NCBI GenBank assembly: GCA_965653335.1
Contig: CBFGZU010000003.1
Span: forward strand, 1-53,823
Length of the DNA: 53,823 nucleotides
Direction of reading: 5' to 3'
Source: Pseudolysinimonas_A sp965653335
Lineage (GTDB): Bacteria > Actinomycetota > Actinomycetes > Actinomycetales > Microbacteriaceae
Below the pieces are notes generated by a model. It worked only from the letters and a program-made list of their open reading frames with translations. It was not told where the DNA came from and did no database searches. Numbering within the stretch: position 1 is the first letter of the stretch; every line of letters begins with the position of its first letter. The position numbers were made by a program, and so were the translations under genes. Shown here one piece after another: positions 33,606 to 42,312 of the stretch.

Positions 33606-33833
33606 CGGATGACGATCGCCGCTTCGAGCGGATCACAGTCGGATTACGCCCATCGCGTCGATCACGGAAGCTGGCTGCGGACCTCGCACAGGGCGAGTTC
33701 TCACGAGGAGGCGTTCGATCTTGAGTCGCTACGGAATTCGGCCGACGGGAGCACTGCGTGCGGGCGAGCCAGGTGCCGATCTGGTCAAGCTCGCTCTGAC
33801 GGCCGTCACGGTCTCGATTGCGCCGGAGGCACA

Positions 33834-35546
33834 ATGACACCCGGGGACGCTGCCGACATCGTGTTCCTCAACGGTGTCATTCACACCTCGGAAGCGACGC
33901 GGGATCGTGCCGAGGCCGTCGCCGTGAAAGGCGACGAGATCGTCTTCGTCGGCGCGTCCGAGGACGCCGATCGATTCATCGACGGTTCGACGGAGGTCAT
34001 CGACCTCGGCGGACGCTCGATCCTCCCGGGACTTGTGGACGCGCACACCCACCCCGACATGGTCGCCTTGACCACCTGGCACACGGCGCTCCCCGTCACC
34101 GAGGATCTCAGCGTGATCCAGGATTTCCTTCGTGAGTTCGCCGCAGAGCACCCGGTATCGGAGGTTCCCTACATCGAGGCGGAGTACTACTCCACCGGCA
34201 TGAATTGGGGGCCCGGGGGTCCGAGCGCGGCCGCGATCGACGCAGCCGTCTCGGACCGCCCCGTCGTCCTGAACGACTGGTCAGGCCACGCCAGCACGAT
34301 GAACTCGAAGATGATGGAACTCTTGGGAATCGATGCGTCGACCCCGTTGGTGATCGATGAGAGCGACCCGGCCGTCCAGCTTCCTCGCGGAGCAGACGGG
34401 GTCACGCCCACCGGCCAATCTCTTGAGTTCGCGTGGACCCACTTCGCGGACTCGATGTGGGAGGCCATCGGGTGGCAACCACCCGCTGAGGTGACACCAG
34501 ATCTCCTCGAGGAGGTCACGTCCTTCCTCTCGGGCTACGGAGTGACGACGGTCTTGTCGGCGATCGCGAGCGAGGACCAGTTGAGGTCGGCCGCGCAGCT
34601 GGATGCCGAGGGTCGGTTGAACCTCGACTTCCATGGTGCTGTCGTGATCGGGCGCATCGGTGATCTCGACTCAACGGTCGACGAGGTTCGTCGGCTCGAG
34701 GAGGAGCACGGCGGCGATCACGTCCACGTGAACACCGTGAAGCTCTTTCTCGACGGCACGAATGAGATCAAGACCAGCGCCGTCTTCGAGCCCTTTGTCG
34801 GCGACCCCGACAACACCGGTGCGCTGCGGATGGAAGCTCCCGACCTGGAGGTGCTCATGCGGACCTTGAACGAGGAGGGGATGGATCTGCATATCCACGT
34901 GTGCGGCGATCGTGCCTATCGCGTGGCTCTCGACACCGTGGAGAAGATCCGGAACGACCTCGGCGACGCGTGGACGATACAGGTCACGCTCGCCCACGCC
35001 GACCTCGTCGACCCGGCCGACGTTCCTCGCGCCGCCGAGCTGGGGCTGGTCGTCAACTGGAGCCCGCACTGGGGAGGCGGCGTCATCGGCACCGCGGCGC
35101 TCGAAACCCTCGGCGAGGAGCGCTTCAACCGGATGTATCAGTTCAATCCGATGATCGAAGCCGGCACGGTCCTTTCCTTCTCGAGCGATGTCGTGTCCAG
35201 CTACGAGAAGTATCGCGCCAACCCCTTCCTCGGCATGCAGATCGGGGCGACGCGGTCCGATCCTGAGTTCCCGCCGCTGCCCGGCCCGGGCACGGTTCCC
35301 GGGACCGCGGTGCGCGAACCGATGTCCGCGCGACTATCGCTCGAGGACCTTCTCACGGGCTACACGATCGGCGGGGCCACTCAGCTGGGACTCGAGGGAT
35401 CGATCGGCACGATCGAGGTCGGCAAGAAGGCGAACCTGATGGTGCTGGATGACGATCTGTTCTCGGTCCCGACCGACGAGATCAAAGACATCGAACCCAG
35501 TCTGGTCATGTTCGAAGGACGCGTCGTCAAGGGAACCCTCGACTGA
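33834..35546 (+). CDS. Metal-dependent amidohydrolase, YtcJ-like (Amidohydro_3)
   Basis: The 570-residue enzyme begins with the DIVFLNGVIHT beta-domain, then LPGLVDAHTHPDM with the metal-binding HxH. Later segments match the family: a THxH-like site replaced here by DLHIHVCGDRA, and FSSDVVSS with the final Asp. It should hydrolyse an amide or related C-N bond in the cytoplasm. ATG 33834 is chosen because CGGAGGC lies before it and it starts the conserved domain; the frame is open to ATG 33609, but those 75 extra residues look unlike a domain. It lies between two amine oxidase genes. An N-acylated or N-formylated amine is a possible substrate. Confidence 0.85.
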   Translation: MTPGDAADIVFLNGVIHTSEATRDRAEAVAVKGDEIVFVGASEDADRFIDGSTEVIDLGGRSILPGLVDAHTHPDMVALTTWHTALPVTEDLSVIQDFLREFAAEHPVSEVPYIEAEYYSTGMNWGPGGPSAAAIDAAVSDRPVVLNDWSGHASTMNSKMMELLGIDASTPLVIDESDPAVQLPRGADGVTPTGQSLEFAWTHFADSMWEAIGWQPPAEVTPDLLEEVTSFLSGYGVTTVLSAIASEDQLRSAAQLDAEGRLNLDFHGAVVIGRIGDLDSTVDEVRRLEEEHGGDHVHVNTVKLFLDGTNEIKTSAVFEPFVGDPDNTGALRMEAPDLEVLMRTLNEEGMDLHIHVCGDRAYRVALDTVEKIRNDLGDAWTIQVTLAHADLVDPADVPRAAELGLVVNWSPHWGGGVIGTAALETLGEERFNRMYQFNPMIEAGTVLSFSSDVVSSYEKYRANPFLGMQIGATRSDPEFPPLPGPGTVPGTAVREPMSARLSLEDLLTGYTIGGATQLGLEGSIGTIEVGKKANLMVLDDDLFSVPTDEIKDIEPSLVMFEGRVVKGTLD

Positions 35547-35559
35547 AATATGAAACCGA

Positions 35560-35594
35560 GTCCCGGCCTCGCGCCACAGGCCATGGCCCGGGAC
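35560..35594 (+). promoter_or_regulatory. Hairpin between amidohydrolase and third amine oxidase
   Basis: GTCCCGG (35560-35566) pairs with CCGGGAC (35588-35594). An alternative inner stem uses GGCCT and AGGCC within the loop. It lies in the 78-base gap, upstream of the GGGAG ribosome-binding site of the amine oxidase, and could attenuate or protect the downstream mRNA. Confidence 0.4.
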
Positions 35595-35624
35595 CCGGTC
35601 GGCTCGCACGATTGGGAGATCAAA

Positions 35625-37046
35625 ATGCGGAGCATCCATCGCGATGTCGTTGTCGTCGGAGCGGGAGCCACCGGCCTTTCGGCTGCCGCCGCCCTGAAAG
35701 ACATGGGATTCGGGGTCGCCGTTCTCGAGGCACGGGATCGCGTGGGCGGTCGCCTGTGGAACAGGGACGTCGATGGCCACTTCTTCGAGGTGGGGGGACA
35801 GTGGCTCTCGCCGGATCAGTTCGTGCTCATGGAGACGCTCGAAGATCTGGGACTCGCGACGTACCCGCGATACCGGGAGGGCGAGAACCTCTATCTCGAC
35901 GGGGATCAGAGACTCACCCGCTACGTGGGGGAGACGCTGCCGACCAGCGCGTCAACGGCCGCGGAGATCGCGACGCTGAGTGCGATGGTCGAGGGCCTCG
36001 TCGCGGAGATCGACCCGGCCGCGCCGTGGGATCACGCGCGCGCCCAGGAGCTGGATGCCGTCCCGTTTGACCAGTGGCTCCTGGAGCATTCGTCGGACCG
36101 CGAGGCCGTGCGGCACGTCAGCATGTTCATCGGCAGCGCGATGCTGACCAAGCCGGGGGACACCTTCTCGGCGCTGCAAGCGCTTCAGATGGCGGCGAGC
36201 ATCGGCAGCTTCGAGCGCCTCGTCGATCCCGATTTCGTCTTGGACCGTCGCGTTGTCGGCGGACTGCACCGGGTGCCCGAGAGGCTCGCCGCGCGGCTGT
36301 CCACCGACGAGCTCTTCTTGTCCCAGGCGGTCGAGCGAATTCACTGGACCCCGTCGTCGGTCGTCGTGACGACCGACGCGCTGAGCGTCTCGGCGCGCTG
36401 GGCCGTTGTCGCCGTCCCCCCCAACATGGTCGGACGCATCGACATCCAGCCTCCGATCCCGGAGGAGCACCGTCGGGCGCATCAGCAGCAGACGATGGGC
36501 CTCGTGATCAAGGTGCAAGCGACGTACGCGACCCCGTTCTGGCGAGAGGCCGGACTGTCGGGGACGGCCTTCAGCCCGTACGAACTCGTTCACGAAGCGT
36601 ATGACAACACCGCCCACGCGGATGCGGCGGGGACCATCGTCGGGTTCATCTCCGACTCGAATGCGGTCGCGGTTCAGGACATGTCCGCCTCAGTTCGCCG
36701 CCGCACGATCCTCGAATCGTTCGCCAACTACTTCGGCGAGCAGGCACTGTCGCCGGTCGCGTATTGCGAGAGCGATTGGGCGGGCGAGGAGTGGACGCGA
36801 GGCGCGTACGGCACCAGCTTCGAGCTCGGCGGTCTGAGCCGCTATGGCGCGGTCCGGCTCGAGCCCGTCGGCCCGCTTCGGTTCGGCTCCAGTGACACCG
36901 CCGCAGAGGGGTACATGCATGTCGATGGTGCGCTCCGCGTCGGTCGCCGCATGGCGGAAGAGATTTCGTCCGAATCAGCGAGGGGCGCGGTCGAGACGAG
37001 CCCGGATCAGGCGTCTGATCGCCGCGACAGCTCACCGCGTCCGTGA
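35625..37046 (+). CDS. FAD-dependent monoamine oxidase (third)
   Basis: This 473-residue protein is closer to bacterial tyramine/putrescine oxidases than the other two: VVVVGAGATGLSAAAALKDMG, EARDRVGGRLW and the substrate-side GGQWLSPDQ, with a C-terminal FAD segment RFGSSDTAAEGYMHVDGALRVGRRMAEE. ATG 35625 follows GGGAG at six bases; an ATG at 35550 would add 25 residues before the conserved Rossmann strand. The last 30 residues are a charged tail. It ends the amine-catabolism block, and the 422-base regulatory gap follows. Confidence 0.88.
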   Translation: MRSIHRDVVVVGAGATGLSAAAALKDMGFGVAVLEARDRVGGRLWNRDVDGHFFEVGGQWLSPDQFVLMETLEDLGLATYPRYREGENLYLDGDQRLTRYVGETLPTSASTAAEIATLSAMVEGLVAEIDPAAPWDHARAQELDAVPFDQWLLEHSSDREAVRHVSMFIGSAMLTKPGDTFSALQALQMAASIGSFERLVDPDFVLDRRVVGGLHRVPERLAARLSTDELFLSQAVERIHWTPSSVVVTTDALSVSARWAVVAVPPNMVGRIDIQPPIPEEHRRAHQQQTMGLVIKVQATYATPFWREAGLSGTAFSPYELVHEAYDNTAHADAAGTIVGFISDSNAVAVQDMSASVRRRTILESFANYFGEQALSPVAYCESDWAGEEWTRGAYGTSFELGGLSRYGAVRLEPVGPLRFGSSDTAAEGYMHVDGALRVGRRMAEEISSESARGAVETSPDQASDRRDSSPRP

Positions 37047-37169
37047 ACTCACCGTCCCCGGGTGGTGCCAGCGGCATCCCCGGGGATCTGTCTTGGACGC
37101 CCCGGAGGGCGAGCGGATGTCGGTTCGGCCGGCGTCGTTGGCTCGCGCGGAACCCCAAAGTCGACTTCA

Positions 37170-37180
37170 TTGTTGAACAT
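37170..37180 (+). promoter_or_regulatory. GntR/FCD operator-like site, distal copy for the acyl-CoA dehydrogenase promoter
   Basis: TTGTTGAACAT resembles the FadR/FCD-type consensus TNGTNNNACNA, with the last base deviating. It lies 140 bases upstream of the proximal copy at 37310. The rest of the 422-base gap (37047-37468) shows no gene. Confidence 0.55.
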
Positions 37181-37309
37181 GGAAGCGCAACGGGTGCGGT
37201 CGAATGAGCGCCCGGTGCGGGAAAATCACCTGATTATCAACGATCTGTGGCGAGATGGCAGGGCTGAGCGAGGGCTCTAGCCCGATGCACCCCAACCTTC
37301 TGGGAAAGA

Positions 37310-37320
37310 TTGTTGGACAA
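37310..37320 (+). promoter_or_regulatory. GntR/FCD operator, proximal copy at the acyl-CoA dehydrogenase promoter
   Basis: TTGTTGGACAA fits the FCD-family consensus TNGTNNNACNA fully and ends four bases before the -35 box. The same 11-mer occurs in front of the DUF35 operon (49208-49218). Confidence 0.75.
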
Positions 37321-37324
37321 AAAG

Positions 37325-37354
37325 TTGACGCGAGTGGTCGCGGAGGAATAGCCT
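37325..37354 (+). promoter_or_regulatory. Promoter of the acyl-CoA dehydrogenase gene
   Basis: TTGACG (37325-37330) and TAGCCT (37349-37354) are spaced by 18 bases. Operator, -35, spacing, -10 and the following TGCGAG match the promoter at 49223-49252. Transcription would begin near 37361, giving a leader of about 108 bases. Confidence 0.65.
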
Positions 37355-37468
37355 GCGAGAAGTGGGGCCCGAGCGGTCGCCACGCCCTGAGCCTTTGGTC
37401 GACGTGGACACATCTCGTCGCGAGAAGCGCACATTCGACTTGACCGTCGCCGAGACCTGGAGCCCACC

Positions 37469-38653
37469 GTGACGCGCTCACCCGCCGCCGAGTTGCCATA
37501 CGCCGACGGCGACTTCTTCGCGTTCGAGGAGCTCTTGACAGCGGCGGAGCGAGCACGACTGCGAGAAGTGGGCGAGTTCTTCGAACGAGACGTGCGACCC
37601 ATCGCGGTCGACTGCTGGAACAAGGAGGAGTTCCCTCACGACCTGCTTCCTCGCCTCGCCGCAGCCGACCTGATCTCGCCCGTGCGCCGCCAGGGCTACA
37701 GCCACCTGTACGCCGGGATGCAGCATGCCGACTTCACGCGGGCCGACGCCTCGATCGCGGGATTCGTGGGCGTGCACGACAAGCTCTTCACCACGACGAT
37801 CGAGGCACTCGCCTCCGAAGCGCAGCAGGCCGAATGGCTTCCCGATATCTATGCGCTCCGCAAGATCGGGGCCTTCGGCATGACCGAGCCGCTCGGCGGG
37901 TCGGACGTCGCACGAGGCACCCGCACGACTGCGCAGCGCACGGGCGACTCCTGGGTGCTCAACGGCGAGAAGCGGTGGATCGGCAACGCCACCTTCTCGG
38001 ACTGGGTGCTCGTCTTCGCTCGCGATGTCGATGACGACGAGGTGAAGGCCTTCATGGTCGACACCACGACCGCCGGCTACTCCGCGAAGAAGATCGAGAA
38101 CAAGATCTCGCTGCGCACCATCCAGAACGCCGACATCACCCTCGACAACGTCGTCGTCGACGAGCACTTCCGGCTGGCGAACGCCAACTCCTTCCGAGAC
38201 CTCCGCGACGTCTTGCGCCCCAACCGCATCGCCGTAGCCTGGCAGGCCGTCGGCATGCAACGTGCCGCCCTCAGCATCGCGCGCACCTACGCGGCGGAGC
38301 GACGGCAGTTCGGAAAACCGATCGCGTCGTATCAATTGGTGCAAGAGCGACTGGTGACGATGCTCAGCAACACCGTGGCCTCGATGGGGATGGCGGTGCG
38401 CGTCTCGCAGCTCGCCGACCAGGGGAGGGACACCGACGAACACGCGTCGCTCGCCAAGGCGTTCACCACCTCCCGAGCGCGCGAAACGGCGGCCATCGCG
38501 CGGGCCCTTCTGGGCGGTAACGGAATCCTCACCGAATACGAGGCGGCCAAGATCTTCGGCGACGCGGAGTCGCATTACACCTTTGAAGGCACCTACGAAC
38601 TGAATGCACTGATCGTGGGGCGTGCGATCACGGGCATCTCGGCGATCGTGTGA
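37469..38653 (+). CDS. Acyl-CoA dehydrogenase, glutaryl-CoA dehydrogenase-like
   Basis: The 394-residue FAD enzyme contains GAFGMTEPLGGSD and ERRQFGKPIASYQLVQERL, the acyl-CoA dehydrogenase signatures. The catalytic base Glu373 sits in FEGTYELNALIVGRAITG, the position and context used by glutaryl-CoA dehydrogenases. Arg91 (TRADAS) appears to align with the arginine that binds the distal carboxylate of glutaryl-CoA in that family. It should form an enoyl-CoA, possibly with decarboxylation. GTG 37469 has GGAG seven bases upstream. It is the first gene behind a GntR-type operator/promoter. Other short dicarboxylic or branched acyl-CoAs remain possible. Confidence 0.85.
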   Translation: MTRSPAAELPYADGDFFAFEELLTAAERARLREVGEFFERDVRPIAVDCWNKEEFPHDLLPRLAAADLISPVRRQGYSHLYAGMQHADFTRADASIAGFVGVHDKLFTTTIEALASEAQQAEWLPDIYALRKIGAFGMTEPLGGSDVARGTRTTAQRTGDSWVLNGEKRWIGNATFSDWVLVFARDVDDDEVKAFMVDTTTAGYSAKKIENKISLRTIQNADITLDNVVVDEHFRLANANSFRDLRDVLRPNRIAVAWQAVGMQRAALSIARTYAAERRQFGKPIASYQLVQERLVTMLSNTVASMGMAVRVSQLADQGRDTDEHASLAKAFTTSRARETAAIARALLGGNGILTEYEAAKIFGDAESHYTFEGTYELNALIVGRAITGISAIV

Positions 38654-38764
38654 GGGAAAGGAGCCCGTCGAACCGAACCGTCACGTCCACCGGCAAGACC
38701 CTCGGGACACTTGCTCGCTCGAGGCAAACCTGTCAACAACCCCCGACTCAAAGACGAGGACACC

Positions 38765-40228
38765 ATGACTTCAGAATCTGTTGTAACGGACAAGGCGCGT
38801 CGCCCTCATGATCGAGAGCGGCTGAGCGGCCATATGGGCGTCGGCGGAGTGGCGATGAGCGTTCTCGCCTTCTCCTCGCCGCTCACGACCGTCGCCGGCT
38901 TCCTGCCCGTGCTCTTGATGTTCGCCGGCGACACGGCACCGGTTCTCTATCTCCTGCAGACGGCCGTGATGCTCACCTTCGCCGTAGGCCTGGTCGCGAT
39001 GAGCCGCACGGTCAAGAACCCGGGCGGGTTCTACGCGTTCATCTCCGCGGGCCTCGGAAGGGCCGCAGGCATGGGCGGCGCCGCCCTCTCGCTCCTGGGC
39101 TACCTGCTGATCGGCTTCTTCGGCGCCCCGTTCTTCGGGCAGACGATGCAGCTGTTCGTGCGGGACGCGCTCGGCGGTCCGGACATCGCCTGGTGGGTCT
39201 ACGGTCTCGGCGCGGTCGCGATCACCACGATCCTCGCCTACAACAAGATCGACATCTCGGCGAAGGTGCTCGTGACCGTCATGGCCCTCGAGATCGTCGC
39301 GGTGATCATCTTCAACCTCTTCGCCATCGGCGACGGGGTGGCCAACGGCCAGGACGCGTCGGTGGCCCTGCCGTCGCTCGGGAACGCCAGCATCGGCCTC
39401 GCTTTGCTCTTCTCGGCGAGCAACTTCCTCGGCTTCGAGGCGACCGTCATCTACCGTGACGAGGTCAAGAACCCCGACAAGACGATCCCGCGTGCGACCT
39501 ACCTCGCCGTCGCCGGAATCGGTCTGTTCTACGCGTTCGCCGCGTGGGCGTTCGTGACCTTCCTCGGCGCCGGCAACGCGCAAGCCGCGGCGGAAGCGAA
39601 CGTCGTGACGCTCTTCAACGACACCGCGACGGCGGTGGTCGGCAAGACCTTCACCGACATCATCACCGTGTTGCTCTTCACGTCGGTGCTCGCGGCGATC
39701 CTCTCGATCCAGAATGCGAGTGCGCGCTACACCTTCGTGCTCGCCCGTGACGGTGCCCTGCCCCGCTTCCTGTCGCGCGTTCATCCGCGCCAGAAGTCGC
39801 CGTACCTGTCGGCCCTCGCAGTGGGTGTGCTCTGGGTCGTGCTGACGATCATCTTCGCGATCGTGGGGCTCGCGCCCGAATTCATCTACCCGCAGGCGGT
39901 GGGCGCCGGCACCTTCGCGCTCATCCTGCTCATGACGATCGCGAGCATCGCCGTGATGGTGTACTTCATCCGGCGCCGCAAGACCCACCCCGGGTCGCTG
40001 TGGAAGACGCGCATCGCTCCGGCGATCGCCGCGGTGTGCCTGGGCATCATCACCGTTCTCGCGATCGTCAACTTCCCCGATCTCATCGCGGGGTCGGTCG
40101 AACTGGCGGTGGTCTTCGTCGTCGCGACCTTCCTGGTCGGCGCGGCGGGCGTGATCTACGCGCTCGTGCTCAAGGCGAGGAAGCCCGAGGTCTACGCGAC
40201 GCTCGACGCCGAACCGGACGACGCCTAG
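38765..40228 (+). CDS. APC-superfamily permease of the GntR regulon region
   Basis: The 487-residue membrane protein has about twelve hydrophobic helices. The first region MGVGGVAMSVLAFSSPLTTVAGFLP and the loop KNPGGFYAFISAGLGR are APC features, as is NFLGFEATVIYRDEVKNPDKTIPRAT in the middle. It would import an amino acid, amine or similar small nitrogen compound. ATG 38765 follows a GAGGA ribosome-binding site. A 12-bp GC-rich hairpin follows its stop. It probably supplies the substrate of the pathway encoded around it. Confidence 0.85.
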   Translation: MTSESVVTDKARRPHDRERLSGHMGVGGVAMSVLAFSSPLTTVAGFLPVLLMFAGDTAPVLYLLQTAVMLTFAVGLVAMSRTVKNPGGFYAFISAGLGRAAGMGGAALSLLGYLLIGFFGAPFFGQTMQLFVRDALGGPDIAWWVYGLGAVAITTILAYNKIDISAKVLVTVMALEIVAVIIFNLFAIGDGVANGQDASVALPSLGNASIGLALLFSASNFLGFEATVIYRDEVKNPDKTIPRATYLAVAGIGLFYAFAAWAFVTFLGAGNAQAAAEANVVTLFNDTATAVVGKTFTDIITVLLFTSVLAAILSIQNASARYTFVLARDGALPRFLSRVHPRQKSPYLSALAVGVLWVVLTIIFAIVGLAPEFIYPQAVGAGTFALILLMTIASIAVMVYFIRRRKTHPGSLWKTRIAPAIAAVCLGIITVLAIVNFPDLIAGSVELAVVFVVATFLVGAAGVIYALVLKARKPEVYATLDAEPDDA

Positions 40229-40249
40229 TCATGCACCGGTTCTGAATGC

Positions 40250-40293
40250 CGGGAGGGGGAGGCGTCCCACCCTGTCAGCGTCTCCCCCTCCCG
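40250..40293 (+). terminator. Strong hairpin after the permease gene, probably a (partial) terminator
   Basis: CGGGAGGGGGAG (40250-40261) pairs perfectly with CTCCCCCTCCCG (40282-40293), extendable by three more pairs including one G-U, around a 14-base loop. There is no T-run, which is common for actinobacterial terminators. It separates the permease from the monooxygenase genes and may lower downstream expression rather than end it. Confidence 0.6.
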
Positions 40294-40341
40294 AACACCC
40301 CTAGCTCCCCACCGCGTCAGCGACCTGGCGCCCACCCTGTC
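40266..40341 (+). repeat. 11-bp direct repeat: hairpin loop and pre-ribosome-binding-site copy
   Basis: CCCACCCTGTC is found at 40266-40276, where it starts just inside the hairpin and fills most of the loop, and again at 40331-40341, directly before the AAAGGAAG ribosome-binding site of the monooxygenase gene. Confidence 0.5.
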
Positions 40342-40356
40342 GAAAGGAAGACAGCA

Positions 40357-41460
40357 ATGAAACTCGGACTCTTCGCGATGCCCTACCACCCCGCATCGCG
40401 CCCGCTCGCCGAAGCGTATGAGGCGGATCAGGAGCGGATCGTCATCGCGGATGAGCTCGGCTATGAGGAGGCCTTCATCGGCGAGCACCACTCCTGTGCC
40501 GTCGAGCCGGTCGCGTCCTCCCTCCTGTTGTTCGCCGGAGTCATCGCCCGGACGAAGAACATCAAGTTCGGCTCCGGTGTTCTGCCGATGCCGATGTACC
40601 ACCCTCTGGCCGTCGCCGCGACGGTGGCCCAGTTCGACCACATGGCGCGGGGAAGATTCATCATGGGCGTCGGGCCCGGTGGACTCGCGAGCGACATCGA
40701 AGGATTCGGGCGGACCGACGGTCAGGAGCGCATCGAGCGTCTCGCCGAGTCCGTCGACATCGTGCATCAGTTGTGGGCCAACGACGCGCCCCACGTCATC
40801 AAGACCAAGCACTACGAGTTCTCCATCGACAAGTCGGTGAACCGCGACTATGCGGTCGGCGAGATCATCAAGCCCTACCAGCTCCCGCATCCGCCGATCG
40901 CGTCCACCGCGATGTCCCCGTTCTCCAGCAGCGTCACGCAAGCGGTGCTGAAGGGGTGGGGTGTCATGTCGGCGAACTTCACGCCGCTGTCGACCGTCTA
41001 CTCCCACTGGACCAAGATGGTCGAGGGCTACGAGCAGCTCGGGCAAACGCCCACGGGCGAGAACTGGCGAGTCGCCCGCAACGTTCTCGTCGCCGGGTCC
41101 GACCAGGAGGCGCTCGATCGGGTCATGGACCCCGGTGGGCCGAACTACAGCTACTTCGACTACCAGTGGAACCTGTTCTCGACGGTCGGGTACGGCCCGC
41201 TGCTCAACGACACCGGCCGTCCGGATGCCGACGTGACGGTCGAAGAGGTGCTGGAGAGCTGCGTGATCTACGGCTCGCCCGCGACGGTGGCCGACAAGCT
41301 CAACGCGATCCGCGAGAAGGCGCCGTTCGGCACCATGCTCCTGGCCGCTCTCGACGCGGGCAACGAAACCTACGAAGCCCAGGAGCGGGAGACGATGCGC
41401 CGCCTCGCACAGGAGGTCGTGCCCCAGCTCGCGACCCCGTCCGCCGCGCGTGTCGGCTAG
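40357..41460 (+). CDS. LLM-class flavin-dependent monooxygenase
   Basis: The 367-residue protein is a luciferase-like TIM-barrel monooxygenase: MKLGLFAMPYHP start, ADELGYEEAFIGEHH, and RGRFIMGVGPGGLASDIEGFG, close in pattern to enzymes annotated as limonene 1,2-monooxygenase or alkanal monooxygenase. It uses reduced FMN supplied by a partner; a flavin reductase is encoded at 43475-44026. Reactions in the family include hydroxylation, epoxidation, Baeyer-Villiger and C-N or C-S cleavage, so the substrate cannot be read off. ATG 40357 follows AAAGGAAG. It starts a run of same-strand genes with the SDR and medium-chain dehydrogenase. Confidence 0.87.
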   Translation: MKLGLFAMPYHPASRPLAEAYEADQERIVIADELGYEEAFIGEHHSCAVEPVASSLLLFAGVIARTKNIKFGSGVLPMPMYHPLAVAATVAQFDHMARGRFIMGVGPGGLASDIEGFGRTDGQERIERLAESVDIVHQLWANDAPHVIKTKHYEFSIDKSVNRDYAVGEIIKPYQLPHPPIASTAMSPFSSSVTQAVLKGWGVMSANFTPLSTVYSHWTKMVEGYEQLGQTPTGENWRVARNVLVAGSDQEALDRVMDPGGPNYSYFDYQWNLFSTVGYGPLLNDTGRPDADVTVEEVLESCVIYGSPATVADKLNAIREKAPFGTMLLAALDAGNETYEAQERETMRRLAQEVVPQLATPSAARVG

Positions 41461-41487
41461 CAGACAGACCCGACGAGAGATATCGAG

Positions 41488-42276
41488 ATGGCACGGGAAA
41501 CAGTCAAGGGCAAGGTCGCGTTCGTGACCGGGGCCGGTCAGGGAATCGGGCGAAGCATCGCTCACCGACTCCACGAGGACGGCTTCCGAGTCGCGATCGC
41601 CGACTTCAACGATGAGAGCGCGGCGGCGGTCGCCGCCGAACTGGGCGGAGAAGCGGGCGGCGCCATCGCGATCCACGTCGATGTCGCCGACCGGGACAGC
41701 GTCGCGACGGCGATCGACGAGACGATCGAGGCGTTCGGCGACCTCCACGTCGTGCTGAACAACGCGGGGGTCGCGCCGATGACCGCCATCGACGACGTGA
41801 CGACGGAGGAATTCGTGCGCACGACCGCGATCAACATCGGCGGCGTGCTCTGGGGGATTCAGGCGGCCGCGAAGGCCTTCGAGCGGCTCGGGCACGGGGG
41901 CAAGATCCTCAGCGCGACGTCGCAAGCCGGCCATCTCGGCAATCCGATGCTCTCGGTCTACTGCTCGACGAAGTTCGCGGTTCGCGGCCTCACCCAATCG
42001 GCGGCGCGCGAGCTCGCCCCGCGAGGGATCACGGTGAACGCCTGGGCGCCGGGGTCCGTCCAGACCCCGATGCTCGACGCGGTCATCCGCGACGAAGCCG
42101 CGGCGGCGGGGAAATCCATCGAGTGGGCGTCCGAGCAGCGAGCCCGGAACATCGCCCTCGGCAGGCTGTCGACCACCGGGGATGTGGCCAACGTCGTGTC
42201 GTTCCTCGCGGGTCCGGATTCCGACTACATCACGGGGCAGTCCGTGGTCGTCGATGGCGGCATGGTCTTCAACTGA
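41488..42276 (+). CDS. Short-chain dehydrogenase/reductase, acetoin/diacetyl reductase-like
   Basis: The 262-residue SDR has the cofactor motif TGAGQGIG at 15-22, the NNAG strand, catalytic Tyr and Lys in YCSTKFAVRG (with the preceding ATSQAGHLG serine region), and the C-terminal GQSVVVDGGMVFN. An acidic residue after strand 2 (ADFND) indicates NAD(H). It oxidises or reduces a secondary alcohol/ketone; the best-known close type acts on acetoin or 2,3-butanediol. It is 27 bases from the monooxygenase gene and 36 from the next dehydrogenase, so the three are co-transcribed. Confidence 0.87.
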   Translation: MARETVKGKVAFVTGAGQGIGRSIAHRLHEDGFRVAIADFNDESAAAVAAELGGEAGGAIAIHVDVADRDSVATAIDETIEAFGDLHVVLNNAGVAPMTAIDDVTTEEFVRTTAINIGGVLWGIQAAAKAFERLGHGGKILSATSQAGHLGNPMLSVYCSTKFAVRGLTQSAARELAPRGITVNAWAPGSVQTPMLDAVIRDEAAAAGKSIEWASEQRARNIALGRLSTTGDVANVVSFLAGPDSDYITGQSVVVDGGMVFN

Positions 42277-42312
42277 CGCCACCTCATTCGACCCGCTGAC
42301 AAGGAGAACACC

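Noticed and set aside
33609..33833. 75-codon N-terminal extension of the amidohydrolase, or a separate small gene
   Set aside because: The frame is open, but the residues are Ser/Arg/His-rich without a pattern, and ATG 33834 has a good CGGAGGC site and begins the conserved domain.
40225..42282. 685-codon minus-strand frame opposite the LLM and SDR genes
   Set aside because: Shadow frame; no conserved motif and no ribosome-binding site.
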